In this document: positions 10,252 to 15,499 of the stretch, piece after piece
How positions within the stretch are numbered: the stretch's first letter is position 1
How the letters are laid out: the number at the start of each line of letters is the position of its first letter
From: Prevotella sp.
GTDB taxonomy: Bacteria > Bacillota > Clostridia > Oscillospirales > Ruminococcaceae
Assembly: GCA_023663025.1 (NCBI GenBank)
Contig: JAMPIC010000036.1
Coordinates: 1-16,386, forward strand
Direction of reading: 5' to 3'
DNA length: 16,386 nucleotides
The notes under the pieces: model-generated
Seen by the model: only the letters and a program-made list of their open reading frames with translations
What the model was told of the DNA's origin: nothing
Database searches by the model: none
Program-made: the position numbers and the translations under genes

Positions 10252-10312
10252 CTAATTGTCGGCGAGAAAAATAGAAGCCGAAAATTGCACTTAAAGAATA
10301 GGAGATTTTCAA

Positions 10313-10579
10313 ATGAAAGCGATCACAAATGTCGAAGCCGCAAAAGGCAAGGTAGTCTACACGCTGTTCAGCGAAGAGACGGACGAAACGGTTACATACG
10401 GAATACGGGTAAGGTCGGAGCTTTTCGGAACTCCTGAGACGTCCGAAATAAAGGACATAACCCCGGAATTTGAATTTGCGGGAAAGCTTCTTTTCCTGCT
10501 CGCGGACAACCTCGTTCTTCCGTCAACGGCAGAAGAAGTCGTTGAAGAGTATCTTGCCGCTGCCGCTACTCTGATGTAA
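10313..10579 (+). CDS. Small DUF6514-like protein, function unknown
   Basis: This 88-residue, acidic, soluble-looking protein has the pattern I associate with the clostridial DUF6514 family: a central VTYGIRV strand, an IKDITPEF segment, and a C-terminal helix with LPSTAEEVVEEYLAA. The family call is from memory of that pattern and is tentative; no biochemical role is known to me. The ATG at 10313 has AGGAGA seven bases upstream. The gene stands alone, with its own promoter, a terminator directly after it and an array of Spo0A-like boxes ahead of the promoter. A role in the transition to sporulation would fit the boxes but is inference. Confidence 0.8.
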   Translation: MKAITNVEAAKGKVVYTLFSEETDETVTYGIRVRSELFGTPETSEIKDITPEFEFAGKLLFLLADNLVLPSTAEEVVEEYLAAAATLM

Positions 10580-10603
10580 ACATTCAAACTTTTTTATTTC
10601 CCG

Positions 10604-10660
10604 AATTGATGATCGGCTTCAGCCGTATCACAGATGCCGGTCATCAATTTTTCTTTTTAC
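10604..10660 (+). terminator. Terminator of the DUF6514-like gene
   Basis: A 14-bp stem (AATTGATGATCGGC with GCCGGTCATCAATT, one G-T pair) is followed by TTTCTTTTT. It lies 25 bp after the stop codon and directly before the smpB promoter. Confidence 0.85.
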
Positions 10661-10663
10661 CAC

Positions 10664-10692
10664 TTGACAAATCGTTAAAAATGATGTATAAT
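10664..10692 (+). promoter_or_regulatory. Sigma-A promoter of smpB
   Basis: A perfect TTGACA (10664-10669), a 17-bp spacer and a perfect TATAAT (10687-10692) lie 31 bp before the smpB ATG. Confidence 0.9.
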
Positions 10693-10723
10693 AAATTACT
10701 ACCCAAAGAAAAGGACGTTTGCC

Positions 10724-11188
10724 ATGGATAAGACTTCTTTCAAAACCATAGCCGAAAACCGCAAGGCAAGGCATGAATATTTTATTCTTGACAGCTTTGA
10801 GGCGGGTATCGAGCTTGTGGGTACCGAGGTCAAGTCCATACGCCGCGGAGGGGTAAACCTCAAGGACAGCTGGTGTTCCGTGGACGGCGGCGAGCTTTGG
10901 ATCAAGGGTATGCATATTTCCCCCTACGACCACGGCAATATCTTCAACCGCGACCCTATGCGCGTCCGCAGGCTGCTCATGCACAAAAAGCAGATAATGC
11001 AGCTTTTGGGCAAGGTCAAGCAGGAGGGGCTGACGCTGATACCGATTTCGGTGTACTTTAAGGGGTCAAGGGTCAAGGTGCAGGTTGGCTTGTGCAAGGG
11101 CAAAAAGCTCCATGACAAGCGGGACGATATGGCTGCAAAAGCCGCTCAGCGCGACATAGAGCGCGCGGTAAAGGAGCGCAACCATTAA
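10724..11188 (+). CDS. smpB: SsrA-binding protein SmpB
   Basis: SmpB binds the tRNA-like domain of tmRNA, is needed for its charging and entry into stalled ribosomes, and so drives trans-translation. The 154-residue protein has the family's usual length and marks: an N-terminal IAENRKARHEYFILDSFEAG, the core GTEVKSIRRGGVNLKDSW with IKGMHISPY, and the basic C-terminal tail KKLHDKRDD...RDIERAVK, which fills the mRNA channel of the ribosome. AAGGA lies eight bases before the ATG. The tmRNA gene itself begins 70 bp downstream on the same strand, and no clear terminator separates them, so cotranscription is possible. Assignment is secure. Confidence 0.98.
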   Translation: MDKTSFKTIAENRKARHEYFILDSFEAGIELVGTEVKSIRRGGVNLKDSWCSVDGGELWIKGMHISPYDHGNIFNRDPMRVRRLLMHKKQIMQLLGKVKQEGLTLIPISVYFKGSRVKVQVGLCKGKKLHDKRDDMAAKAAQRDIERAVKERNH

Positions 11189-11223
11189 ACAGAGGATTTT
11201 ATGAACTGCGGCGGAAGCCGGTT

Positions 11224-11257
11224 TCTAACCTCTATCCTCTAACTTCTATCTTCTAAA
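11224..11257. repeat. Tandem pyrimidine-rich 14-mers before ssrA
   Basis: TCTAACCTCTATCC (11224-11237) is followed directly by TCTAACTTCTATCT (11238-11251), differing at two positions, and then by a third partial copy TCTAAA. The repeat ends one base before the tmRNA. Its function is unknown; it could be the edge of a small repeated element. Confidence 0.7.
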
Positions 11258-11258
11258 C

Positions 11259-11608
11259 GGGGATGTAAAGGTTTCGACGGGGATTTTGAAACATGATAAG
11301 CGAGCAGAGGATTGCGCCGTCTCTTTAAAAGGCGCCGTTTTAAAATTAGACGACAACAATAATTTTGAATTAGCAGCTGCTTAATTGCTGCTCGTCCTGC
11401 CGAGGAGTACCGCGGCTTCGGTTTGGGCGTCGATCAGCGGTGAACGCATTGGAGAAGCGCCTGCGTCTTCAGTGTGTATTGCAGGCTACTGAACCGTGTT
11501 GGGTGTTTGTCCCCGGCGCGGCGAGGGAATGTTAATGACAAACTACGCTCGTAGAAAGTTGTGCGGATAGGTTTTCGGACACGGGTTCGATTCCCGTCAT
11601 CTCCACCA
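11259..11608 (+). ncRNA. ssrA: Transfer-messenger RNA (tmRNA)
   Basis: This 350-nt tmRNA rescues stalled ribosomes and adds a degradation tag. The ends form the tRNA-Ala-like domain: GGGGATG at the 5' side pairs with CATCTCC, followed by A and an encoded CCA, and the T arm reads GGTTCGATTCC. The tag frame starts at the resume codon GAC (11349) and gives DDNNNFELAAA before TAA at 11382-11384; with the alanine from tmRNA the tag is ADDNNNFELAAA, a typical clostridial form. Several paired segments in 11390-11560 fit the pseudoknots. It lies directly after smpB, its partner. The 3' end is followed immediately by hairpins. Confidence 0.97.
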
Positions 11609-11609
11609 G

Positions 11610-11624
11610 GCGGGGTGTCCCCGC
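11610..11624 (+). other. GC hairpin right after the tmRNA 3' end
   Basis: GCGGGG-TGT-CCCCGC begins two bases after the CCA end of tmRNA. It may guide 3' processing of the precursor; there is no T run. Confidence 0.5.
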
Positions 11625-11628
11625 AGCC

Positions 11629-11663
11629 ATAGTCACCCCCAATAAGGGTGACTATTATTTTTT
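11629..11663 (+). terminator. tmRNA terminator
   Basis: A 10-bp perfect stem (ATAGTCACCC with GGGTGACTAT) and a seven-base loop are followed by TATTTTTT, 20 bases after the tmRNA end. Confidence 0.9.
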
Positions 11664-11673
11664 ACCGTATCAA

Positions 11674-11689
11674 GCCCCCTCAAGGGGGC
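11674..11689. repeat. Stand-alone GC hairpin
   Basis: GCCCCC-TCAA-GGGGGC forms a perfect 6-bp stem just after the tmRNA terminator, with no T run. It may be part of a repeat or of the edge of the accessory island; its purpose is not evident. Confidence 0.45.
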
Positions 11690-11720
11690 GGGTAATATGT
11701 GAAATACCTTTTTATCATCT

Positions 11721-11749
11721 TTTACATTTATAGTATAACTGCATACTAT
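11721..11749 (+). promoter_or_regulatory. Possible promoter upstream of the CIRCE element
   Basis: TTTACA (11721-11726) and TACTAT (11744-11749) are spaced by 17 bp. An alternative -10, TATAGT at 11775-11780, has no good -35. The CIRCE lies 38 bp downstream of the first -10 box, within an expected 5' leader. Confidence 0.4.
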
Positions 11750-11787
11750 GTACATTTTATATTATTTATATGGATATAGTGTAAAAA

Positions 11788-11814
11788 TTAGCACTCAACT
11801 GTTGTGAGTGCTAA
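11788..11814 (+). promoter_or_regulatory. CIRCE element (HrcA operator)
   Basis: The site reads TTAGCACTC, nine bases, GAGTGCTAA, identical to the CIRCE consensus that the heat-shock repressor HrcA binds, usually before groESL or dnaK operons. Here it lies in a debris-rich island before a 64-codon ORF with a good ribosome binding site. The flanking AAAAA and TTTTTT extend the stem to 14 bp, so it could also work as a terminator in either direction. Confidence 0.75.
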
Positions 11815-11849
11815 TTTTTTATTGGTTTATGTTTAGGCGGAGGCAATCT

Positions 11850-12044
11850 ATGACGAGTACACGGAATTTGGTTGTGAGGAATTATTTGAAGCAATTAAAA
11901 TCCGCCGTTATTTCCGCAATGGAAAATCCGGAAAAATCCGAAGATAGGGTATTCCGTAAAAAGAAATTCTTAGGAATTTTTATCAATCATTTTTTAGAAA
12001 TTAGAGGGTTAAGAACAGAATTTGTCATTTGTAATTATCTTTAA
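11850..12044 (+). CDS. Unknown 64-residue ORF downstream of CIRCE, perhaps a truncated gene
   Basis: The ATG at 11850 follows GGCGGAGGC (11837-11845), a proper ribosome binding site, and a CIRCE operator lies 35 bp upstream. The product begins MTSTRNLVVRNYLKQLKSAV, basic and helical, with no signal peptide or membrane segment; I do not recognise it. Its last six codons overlap the end of the convergent membrane-protein gene (12025-12288). The intact-looking start signals and the undistinguished second half suggest either a small heat-shock-controlled gene or the 5' end of a longer gene whose remainder was lost in the rearrangements seen around it. Coding status is moderate. Confidence 0.45.
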   Translation: MTSTRNLVVRNYLKQLKSAVISAMENPEKSEDRVFRKKKFLGIFINHFLEIRGLRTEFVICNYL

Positions 12045-12288
12045 AATACTCAGTGTAATCTTCAAAATAATCTTCGGGATCAAAGCAAACTATTTTTTTG
12101 CATAAAAAGATATACAAAACAAATATTGCGGAAAAAAGCACAGTATCTAACAATATTTCCCCCAAAGAAGGTCCCGAAACTATGAACCATGTCTGGCTAA
12201 TATATATACAAAGGCATACAAATGCAGTCGCTGCCAACAGTACAAGCATAACAACAAATTTAATAAACCATACAAAAAGTTTTTTCAT
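12025..12288 (-). CDS. Small two-helix membrane protein, function unknown
   Basis: This 87-residue protein has two hydrophobic segments of membrane-spanning length, roughly residues 7-32 (FIKFVVMLVLLAATAFVCLC and beyond) and 43-64 (GEILLDTVLFSAIFVLYIFL), followed by an acidic, tyrosine-rich tail (FDPEDYFEDYTEYFKDNYK). I do not recognise a family. The start at 12288 has GGAGGAGGAT six bases upstream, and a perfect sigma-A promoter stands 25 bp before that ATG, so it is likely expressed although it lies among mobile-element remains. With two helices and a charged cytosolic or external tail it might be a toxin-like peptide, an immunity protein or a small transporter subunit; none of these is supported by a motif. 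Confidence 0.75.
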   Translation of the reverse strand: MKKLFVWFIKFVVMLVLLAATAFVCLCIYISQTWFIVSGPSLGEILLDTVLFSAIFVLYIFLCKKIVCFDPEDYFEDYTEYFKDNYK

Positions 12289-12313
12289 AGCCGCATCCTC
12301 CTCCGTTTTTACA

Positions 12314-12342
12314 ATTATACCACATTAACCCGATTATGTCAA
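12314..12342 (-). promoter_or_regulatory. Sigma-A promoter of the small membrane protein
   Basis: On the minus strand a perfect TTGACA (12337-12342), a 17-bp spacer and a perfect TATAAT (12314-12319) lie just upstream of the GGAGGAGG ribosome binding site. Confidence 0.9.
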
Positions 12343-12435
12343 GTTATGATTTTAAGAGGGAATTTAGTCCATTGTTGTGCTGCAATAGATATTGGACAAA
12401 CAAGTGATAGATTTACACCCCAAGTGCACCAAAAT

Positions 12436-12997
12436 TCACAAAAAGTTAAGAAACAACTCAGCGGGAGAACGAAAGCCCAAGCGTTTCCGAGGACGGTTGT
12501 TAATAAGGTCAACAATAGCCTGAAGTTCCTCATCGGAAATGTCGGCAAAGGAAGTGCCTTTCGGGAAAGACTGTCTGAGCAGACCGTTGGTATTCTCGTT
12601 AGTACCTCTCTGCCAAGGCGAATAAGGGTCGCAGAAAAAGACTTTCATTCCCGTCCCCGCGGGACGTTCATGAATTGACATCCTATCGGGAATTTTGCCC
12701 CGTTTATCCTCGCCTTTGCACTTCTTATGTTTCCGCTTGAAACGCATAATTTTTTCAGCTGTTTAGGGAGAATTCCGCTGTCGATTGCCCTATAAATGGT
12801 TGGGGACGAAAAGCTGAACGTCTGCTTTTCAAGCTTTGCGCGCCCCGCGATTTGCTCGGGAGTCCACCGCTGTTCAAGCTTTTTGATGACATAATTTTTT
12901 GCGGTTTCGTCTTCAAGAATGGGTTTACGCCCGCAGTTTTTCCTGCGTTCTGCATATTGCTTATCAGCGTAGTTTGCGGAATATGTACCGTTATTTC
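12436..12997 (-). pseudogene. IS30-family transposase remnant, frameshifted and lacking most of the catalytic core
   Basis: Read on the minus strand, 12997-12750 encodes YSANYADKQYAERRKNCGRK, then KLEQRWTPEQIAGRAKLE and SPTIYRAIDSGILPKQLKK, the middle of an IS30 transposase. At a run of six A near 12750 the frame shifts by -1 and continues as KHKKCKGEDKRGKIPDRMSI with HERPAG. At about 12670 the sequence jumps to MKVFFCDPYSPWQRGTNENT, the region with the final catalytic glutamate, and ends RPRKRLGFRSPAELF at 12436. About one hundred residues with both catalytic aspartates (the GDWEADT region onward) are missing. The helix-turn-helix N-terminus is also absent, replaced by an IS630 piece. It cannot transpose by itself. 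Confidence 0.88.
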
Positions 12998-13240
12998 ATC
13001 GATTGTAATATCGGGATTTTGGCTTACGAGGTTATAAATATTTTTCCTGTCGTCTTCCGTTAAAGACGGTTTCCGTCCCCGTTCGTGCGTACGAAGTTCA
13101 TAGGAACCTGTTTCCTTATATTGCCGGATTAATGTATTTACAGTGCTCACATCTACTTCAAATATATCCGCAAGTTCCTTTGACTTGTATCCTTTTTCAT
13201 GCGCCTTTATTATTGTTCTTCTTGCTTCATTGCTTAACAT
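12990..13240 (-). pseudogene. IS630-family transposase N-terminal fragment
   Basis: From the ATG at 13240 (AGAGG eight bases upstream) the minus strand encodes MLSNEARRTIIKAHEKGYKS, ELADIFEVDVSTVNTLIRQY, KETGSYELRTHERGRKPSLT and SQNPDITIDEI. This is the helix-turn-helix DNA-binding half of an IS630-type transposase, with the family's linker GRKPSLTEDDRKNIYNL. After DEI, at about 12990-12997, the sequence changes into IS30 in a different frame; the DDE domain of IS630 is absent. A GTG at 13249 in the same frame overlaps the ribosome binding site and is a worse start. Confidence 0.82.
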
Positions 13241-13304
13241 TTTCTTCACCTCTTCTTTTATTTTACCATATTTGTCAAGGGGATATTTAGGAGTATTGCT
13301 ATAA

Positions 13305-13697
13305 ATAAGTAGTTTTGACTATGCTTATATTGTATCAAAGCGTATTGCGGAGTTGGACAGGCTTTTCACTCGGCTTTACGAGGACAATGTTTCGGGAAAG
13401 ATTTCCGATAAGAGATTTGGAATGATGTCCAAAGGCTACGAAACTGAGCAGACGGAACTGAAAGTTAAGATTTCCGAATTGTCCTCCGTTATTGAGGCTA
13501 AGGAGCAGAAATCTGCGGATACTTCTCAATTTTTGGAAATTGTTCACAAATTGATTGAGAGGATTGTGGTTCACGCTCCCGATAAATCCAGCGGGCATAG
13601 GGTGCAGCAGGTTGACATTTATTATCGGTTCAATATTGCGGTTTCCACGGCTATTGCAGACTGGAGAGGGTATGACAGAAAGAGAAAGGCTGCTTGA
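13305..13697 (+). pseudogene. C-terminal fragment of a large serine recombinase (DUF4368 type)
   Basis: The frame opens after a stop at 13302 and reads SKRIAELDRLFTRLYEDNVS, then GKISDKRFGMMSKGYETEQ, and later ERIVVHAPDKSSGHRVQQVD with IYYRF. This is the coiled-coil and DUF4368 end of the large serine recombinases found in clostridial transposons and conjugative elements. The catalytic and zinc-ribbon parts are missing. Compared with the family as I remember it, some dozen residues before the IERIVVHAP motif also seem deleted. No start codon or ribosome binding site is present; a TTG at 13353 is only an internal leucine codon. The IS relic lies directly on its truncated side, so insertion and deletion probably removed the rest. 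Terminator hairpins follow the stop. Confidence 0.85.
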
Positions 13698-13730
13698 TTG
13701 CAGCTTTTCTCAAAATTTTGCTTCTTTACT

Positions 13731-13760
13731 GCGGTCAGCCTTCGGCAGACCGCTTTTTTT
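13731..13760 (+). terminator. Terminator after the recombinase remnant
   Basis: GCGGTCAGCC-TTC-GGCAGACCGC (one A-A mismatch) is followed by seven T. A weaker hairpin (13685-13708) overlaps the recombinase stop codon. Together they insulate the spoIIGA promoter from the island. Confidence 0.88.
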
Positions 13761-13774
13761 ATTACTGTCCCGCA

Positions 13775-13809
13775 ATCGACAGTTTTTTCCATCAGACAAG
13801 ATATATAAT
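13775..13809 (+). promoter_or_regulatory. Probable Spo0A-activated promoter of spoIIGA-sigE
   Basis: A perfect TATAAT (13804-13809) has no -35 at 17 bp, but TCGACA (13776-13781) stands 22 bp upstream. That box overlaps ATCGACA (13775-13781), a Spo0A box in reverse with one mismatch. The known Bacillus spoIIG promoter has the same unusual 22-bp spacer and 0A boxes over the -35 region. The expected start lies about 30 bp before the spoIIGA ATG. Confidence 0.6.
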
Positions 13810-13844
13810 TAAATCACAAAAAGGACAAAGCAGTTGGTGATGCA

Positions 13845-14672
13845 ATGTACATATATGTGGATATTCTGATAATTACAAATATTTACGCGAACTTTTTCCT
13901 GCTGAAAACAACGGCGAGACTTATACATACTCCGCTCAGAAACGGCAAGTGCATTCTCGGTGCGCTGGTCGGGAGTTTGTTTTCGCTGATAATTCTGCTT
14001 CCGCCCATAAATTCGGTTATGCTGCTGATGATACGGATACTTTCCGCAGCGGTGATGATACTGGTCTCGTTCGGCGGCGGGAGATCTCCCCGCGAGCTTT
14101 TGGGGACAGGCGTGGTTTTCTTTTTCGTATGCTTTATTTTTGCGGGCATAGAATACGGTCTGGCTGTCCTGTCGGGCGGTAAAAATATGATCTGGCACAA
14201 TTCCACGCTGTATGTGAATATCTCGCTGCTGACGCTGGTCATCTCGACGATAGTCTCATACGCGGCAATATGCTTTTTCCGCTTCTATCTGGACGGGAAA
14301 AATTCCGCCGACGTTTCGTACGACGTTATCATAACGAAGGACGGCAGGACGGTATCCGTCAAAGCCGTGGGAGACACCTGCAACAATCTTACCGACGCGT
14401 TTACGGGAAAACCCGTTATCGTTTGCGGCAGGAACAATATTTCCGAGCTTTTGGACGTCGCGGTCTATGCTTCGGCGAACGGCTGTATGCCAAGCGGCTG
14501 GAGGCTTATCCCCTTTTCCACGATCGATTCTGAAGGTATGCTGCCTGTTTTCAAACCAGCCTCGGTCATTGTGAGGAACGCGGAAAACGGCTCTTTAAAA
14601 TCGGTGGACGTCTACGTCGGCGTGTCGGACAGAGACATGGAGCACGCTGTTTTCAACCCCAAAATACTATGA
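13845..14672 (+). CDS. spoIIGA: Sigma-E processing peptidase SpoIIGA
   Basis: SpoIIGA is the membrane aspartic protease that removes the pro-sequence of sigma-E in the mother cell after a signal from the forespore protein SpoIIR. The 275-residue protein has the family form: about five membrane segments in residues 1-150 (beginning MYIYVDILIITNIYANFFLL), then a soluble retropepsin-like domain with the catalytic aspartate D177 in GDTCNNLTDAFTGKPVIV. The usual motif is DTGN or DSGN; here the glycine is a cysteine. The start codon has only GGTGAT at close spacing, so translation is probably weak. It is followed after 26 bp by sigE, its substrate, in the standard operon. Length and context make the call secure. 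Confidence 0.95.
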   Translation: MYIYVDILIITNIYANFFLLKTTARLIHTPLRNGKCILGALVGSLFSLIILLPPINSVMLLMIRILSAAVMILVSFGGGRSPRELLGTGVVFFFVCFIFAGIEYGLAVLSGGKNMIWHNSTLYVNISLLTLVISTIVSYAAICFFRFYLDGKNSADVSYDVIITKDGRTVSVKAVGDTCNNLTDAFTGKPVIVCGRNNISELLDVAVYASANGCMPSGWRLIPFSTIDSEGMLPVFKPASVIVRNAENGSLKSVDVYVGVSDRDMEHAVFNPKIL

Positions 14673-14698
14673 TAAAATTTTGAAAGGAATGACCTGTA

Positions 14699-15412
14699 GT
14701 GAATGCCCTGAGAAAAATAACCAATATGCTGAAACGGTTCCTGCGCGGAAAAAAAGCGAAAAACATCTTTTACATAAACGGTCCGGAAACTCTCCCCGCT
14801 CCCCTGTCGAAGGAACGGGAGGAAGAAATCTTCCTTATGCTGGAAACCGACGAGGAAAACGCGCGGCGCATTCTCATTACCCACAATCTCCGCCTTGTGG
14901 TATATATTGCCAAAAAGTTCGAGTCCACGGGCATCGGTATCGAGGATCTTGTTTCCATAGGCACTATCGGACTTATCAAGGCGGTAAAGACGTTCTGTCC
15001 CAGCAAAAACATCAAGCTTGCCACATATGCCTCACGCTGTATCGAGAACGAGATACTGATGTTCCTGCGGAAGTCCAGCCAGTACAAAAACGAAATTTCC
15101 ATCGACGAGCCTCTCAACATAGATTGGGACGGCAACGAGCTGCTGCTGTCGGATATCCTCGGAACGGACGAGGATACCGTCAACGGAAACATCGAAAACG
15201 AAGCGGAAAAAAGCATACTCCTCGAGGCGGTGGAAAGACTTCCCGAACGGGAAAAATGCATAATGAAAATGCGTTTCGGGCTTGCGGACGGCAAAGAAAA
15301 AACCCAGAAAGAGGTCGCCGACATCATAGGCATATCCCAATCCTACATATCCCGTCTGGAAAAACGCATCATCAAAAAGCTGCGGCGCGAGCTGGAAAAG
15401 GTCATTACATAA
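14699..15412 (+). CDS. sigE: Mother-cell sporulation sigma factor sigma-E (pro-form)
   Basis: Sigma-E directs RNA polymerase to early mother-cell genes of sporulation. The 237-residue protein carries a short basic N-terminal pro-sequence (MNALRKITNMLKRFLRGKKA), then the hallmark FYINGPETLPAPL. Region 2 follows (NLRLVVYIAKKFESTGIGIE, DLVSIGTIGLIKAVKTF, LATYASRCIENEILMFLR), and region 4 has a helix-turn-helix near QKEVADIIGISQSYISRLEK. The start is GTG at 14699, with AAAGGA ten bases upstream; no better ATG exists in frame nearby. SpoIIGA just upstream is the protease that activates it. Pro-sequence cleavage should fall before the YINGPE region. The assignment rests on motifs and on the spoIIGA-sigE-sigG order. 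Confidence 0.97.
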   Translation: MNALRKITNMLKRFLRGKKAKNIFYINGPETLPAPLSKEREEEIFLMLETDEENARRILITHNLRLVVYIAKKFESTGIGIEDLVSIGTIGLIKAVKTFCPSKNIKLATYASRCIENEILMFLRKSSQYKNEISIDEPLNIDWDGNELLLSDILGTDEDTVNGNIENEAEKSILLEAVERLPEREKCIMKMRFGLADGKEKTQKEVADIIGISQSYISRLEKRIIKKLRRELEKVIT

Positions 15413-15452
15413 TTTCCAGTTTTTGTATTGTCCCAAAATGAATATTAAAAAC

Positions 15453-15493
15453 AGCTCCTGACAATAATTTTAGTAATATTATTGTCGGGAGCT
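15453..15493 (+). promoter_or_regulatory. Hairpin that hides the sigG ribosome binding site
   Basis: Arms 15453-15468 and 15478-15493 pair over 16 bp with one G-T wobble around a nine-base loop. The right arm contains GGGAG (15487-15491), the ribosome binding site for the ATG at 15500. There is no T run after it, so it is not a plus-strand terminator. It should strongly limit sigG translation unless opened. Confidence 0.8.
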
Positions 15494-15499
15494 AAAATT

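Larger units (their letters stand above)
12343..13300 (-). mobile_element. Mosaic insertion-sequence relic (IS630 plus IS30)
   Basis: This stretch is filled by a minus-strand transposase relic made of an IS630-type N-terminus and an IS30-type remainder. I could not find matching terminal inverted repeats or a target-site duplication, so the borders are approximate: the left one is set by the end of the neighbouring promoter and the right one by the point where the serine recombinase frame begins. Both transposase parts are inactive. Confidence 0.7.

Noticed and set aside
11584..12670. A second copy of the tmRNA 3' end as an attachment-site repeat
   Set aside because: I searched the island for the TTCGATTCCCGTC...CCACCA end. 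Only a short TTCCCGTC match inside the IS30 relic appears, too short and within a coding remnant.
12740..12760. Programmed -1 frameshift at the A6 run in the IS30 part
   Set aside because: The run resembles a slippery site, but IS30 transposases are normally single-frame and the catalytic core is deleted anyway, so decay is the simpler reading.
12755..13249. Reading the 164-codon frame as one intact regulator protein
   Set aside because: Only its first ~85 residues make sense (IS630 helix-turn-helix); after that the real protein reading is IS30 in another frame, so the rest of the frame is meaningless.
12350..13300. GGGAATTTAG- and GGGATATTTAG-like sequences at both ends of the IS relic as terminal repeats
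   Set aside because: They are similar in direct, not inverted, orientation and differ at several positions, so they do not define IS ends.
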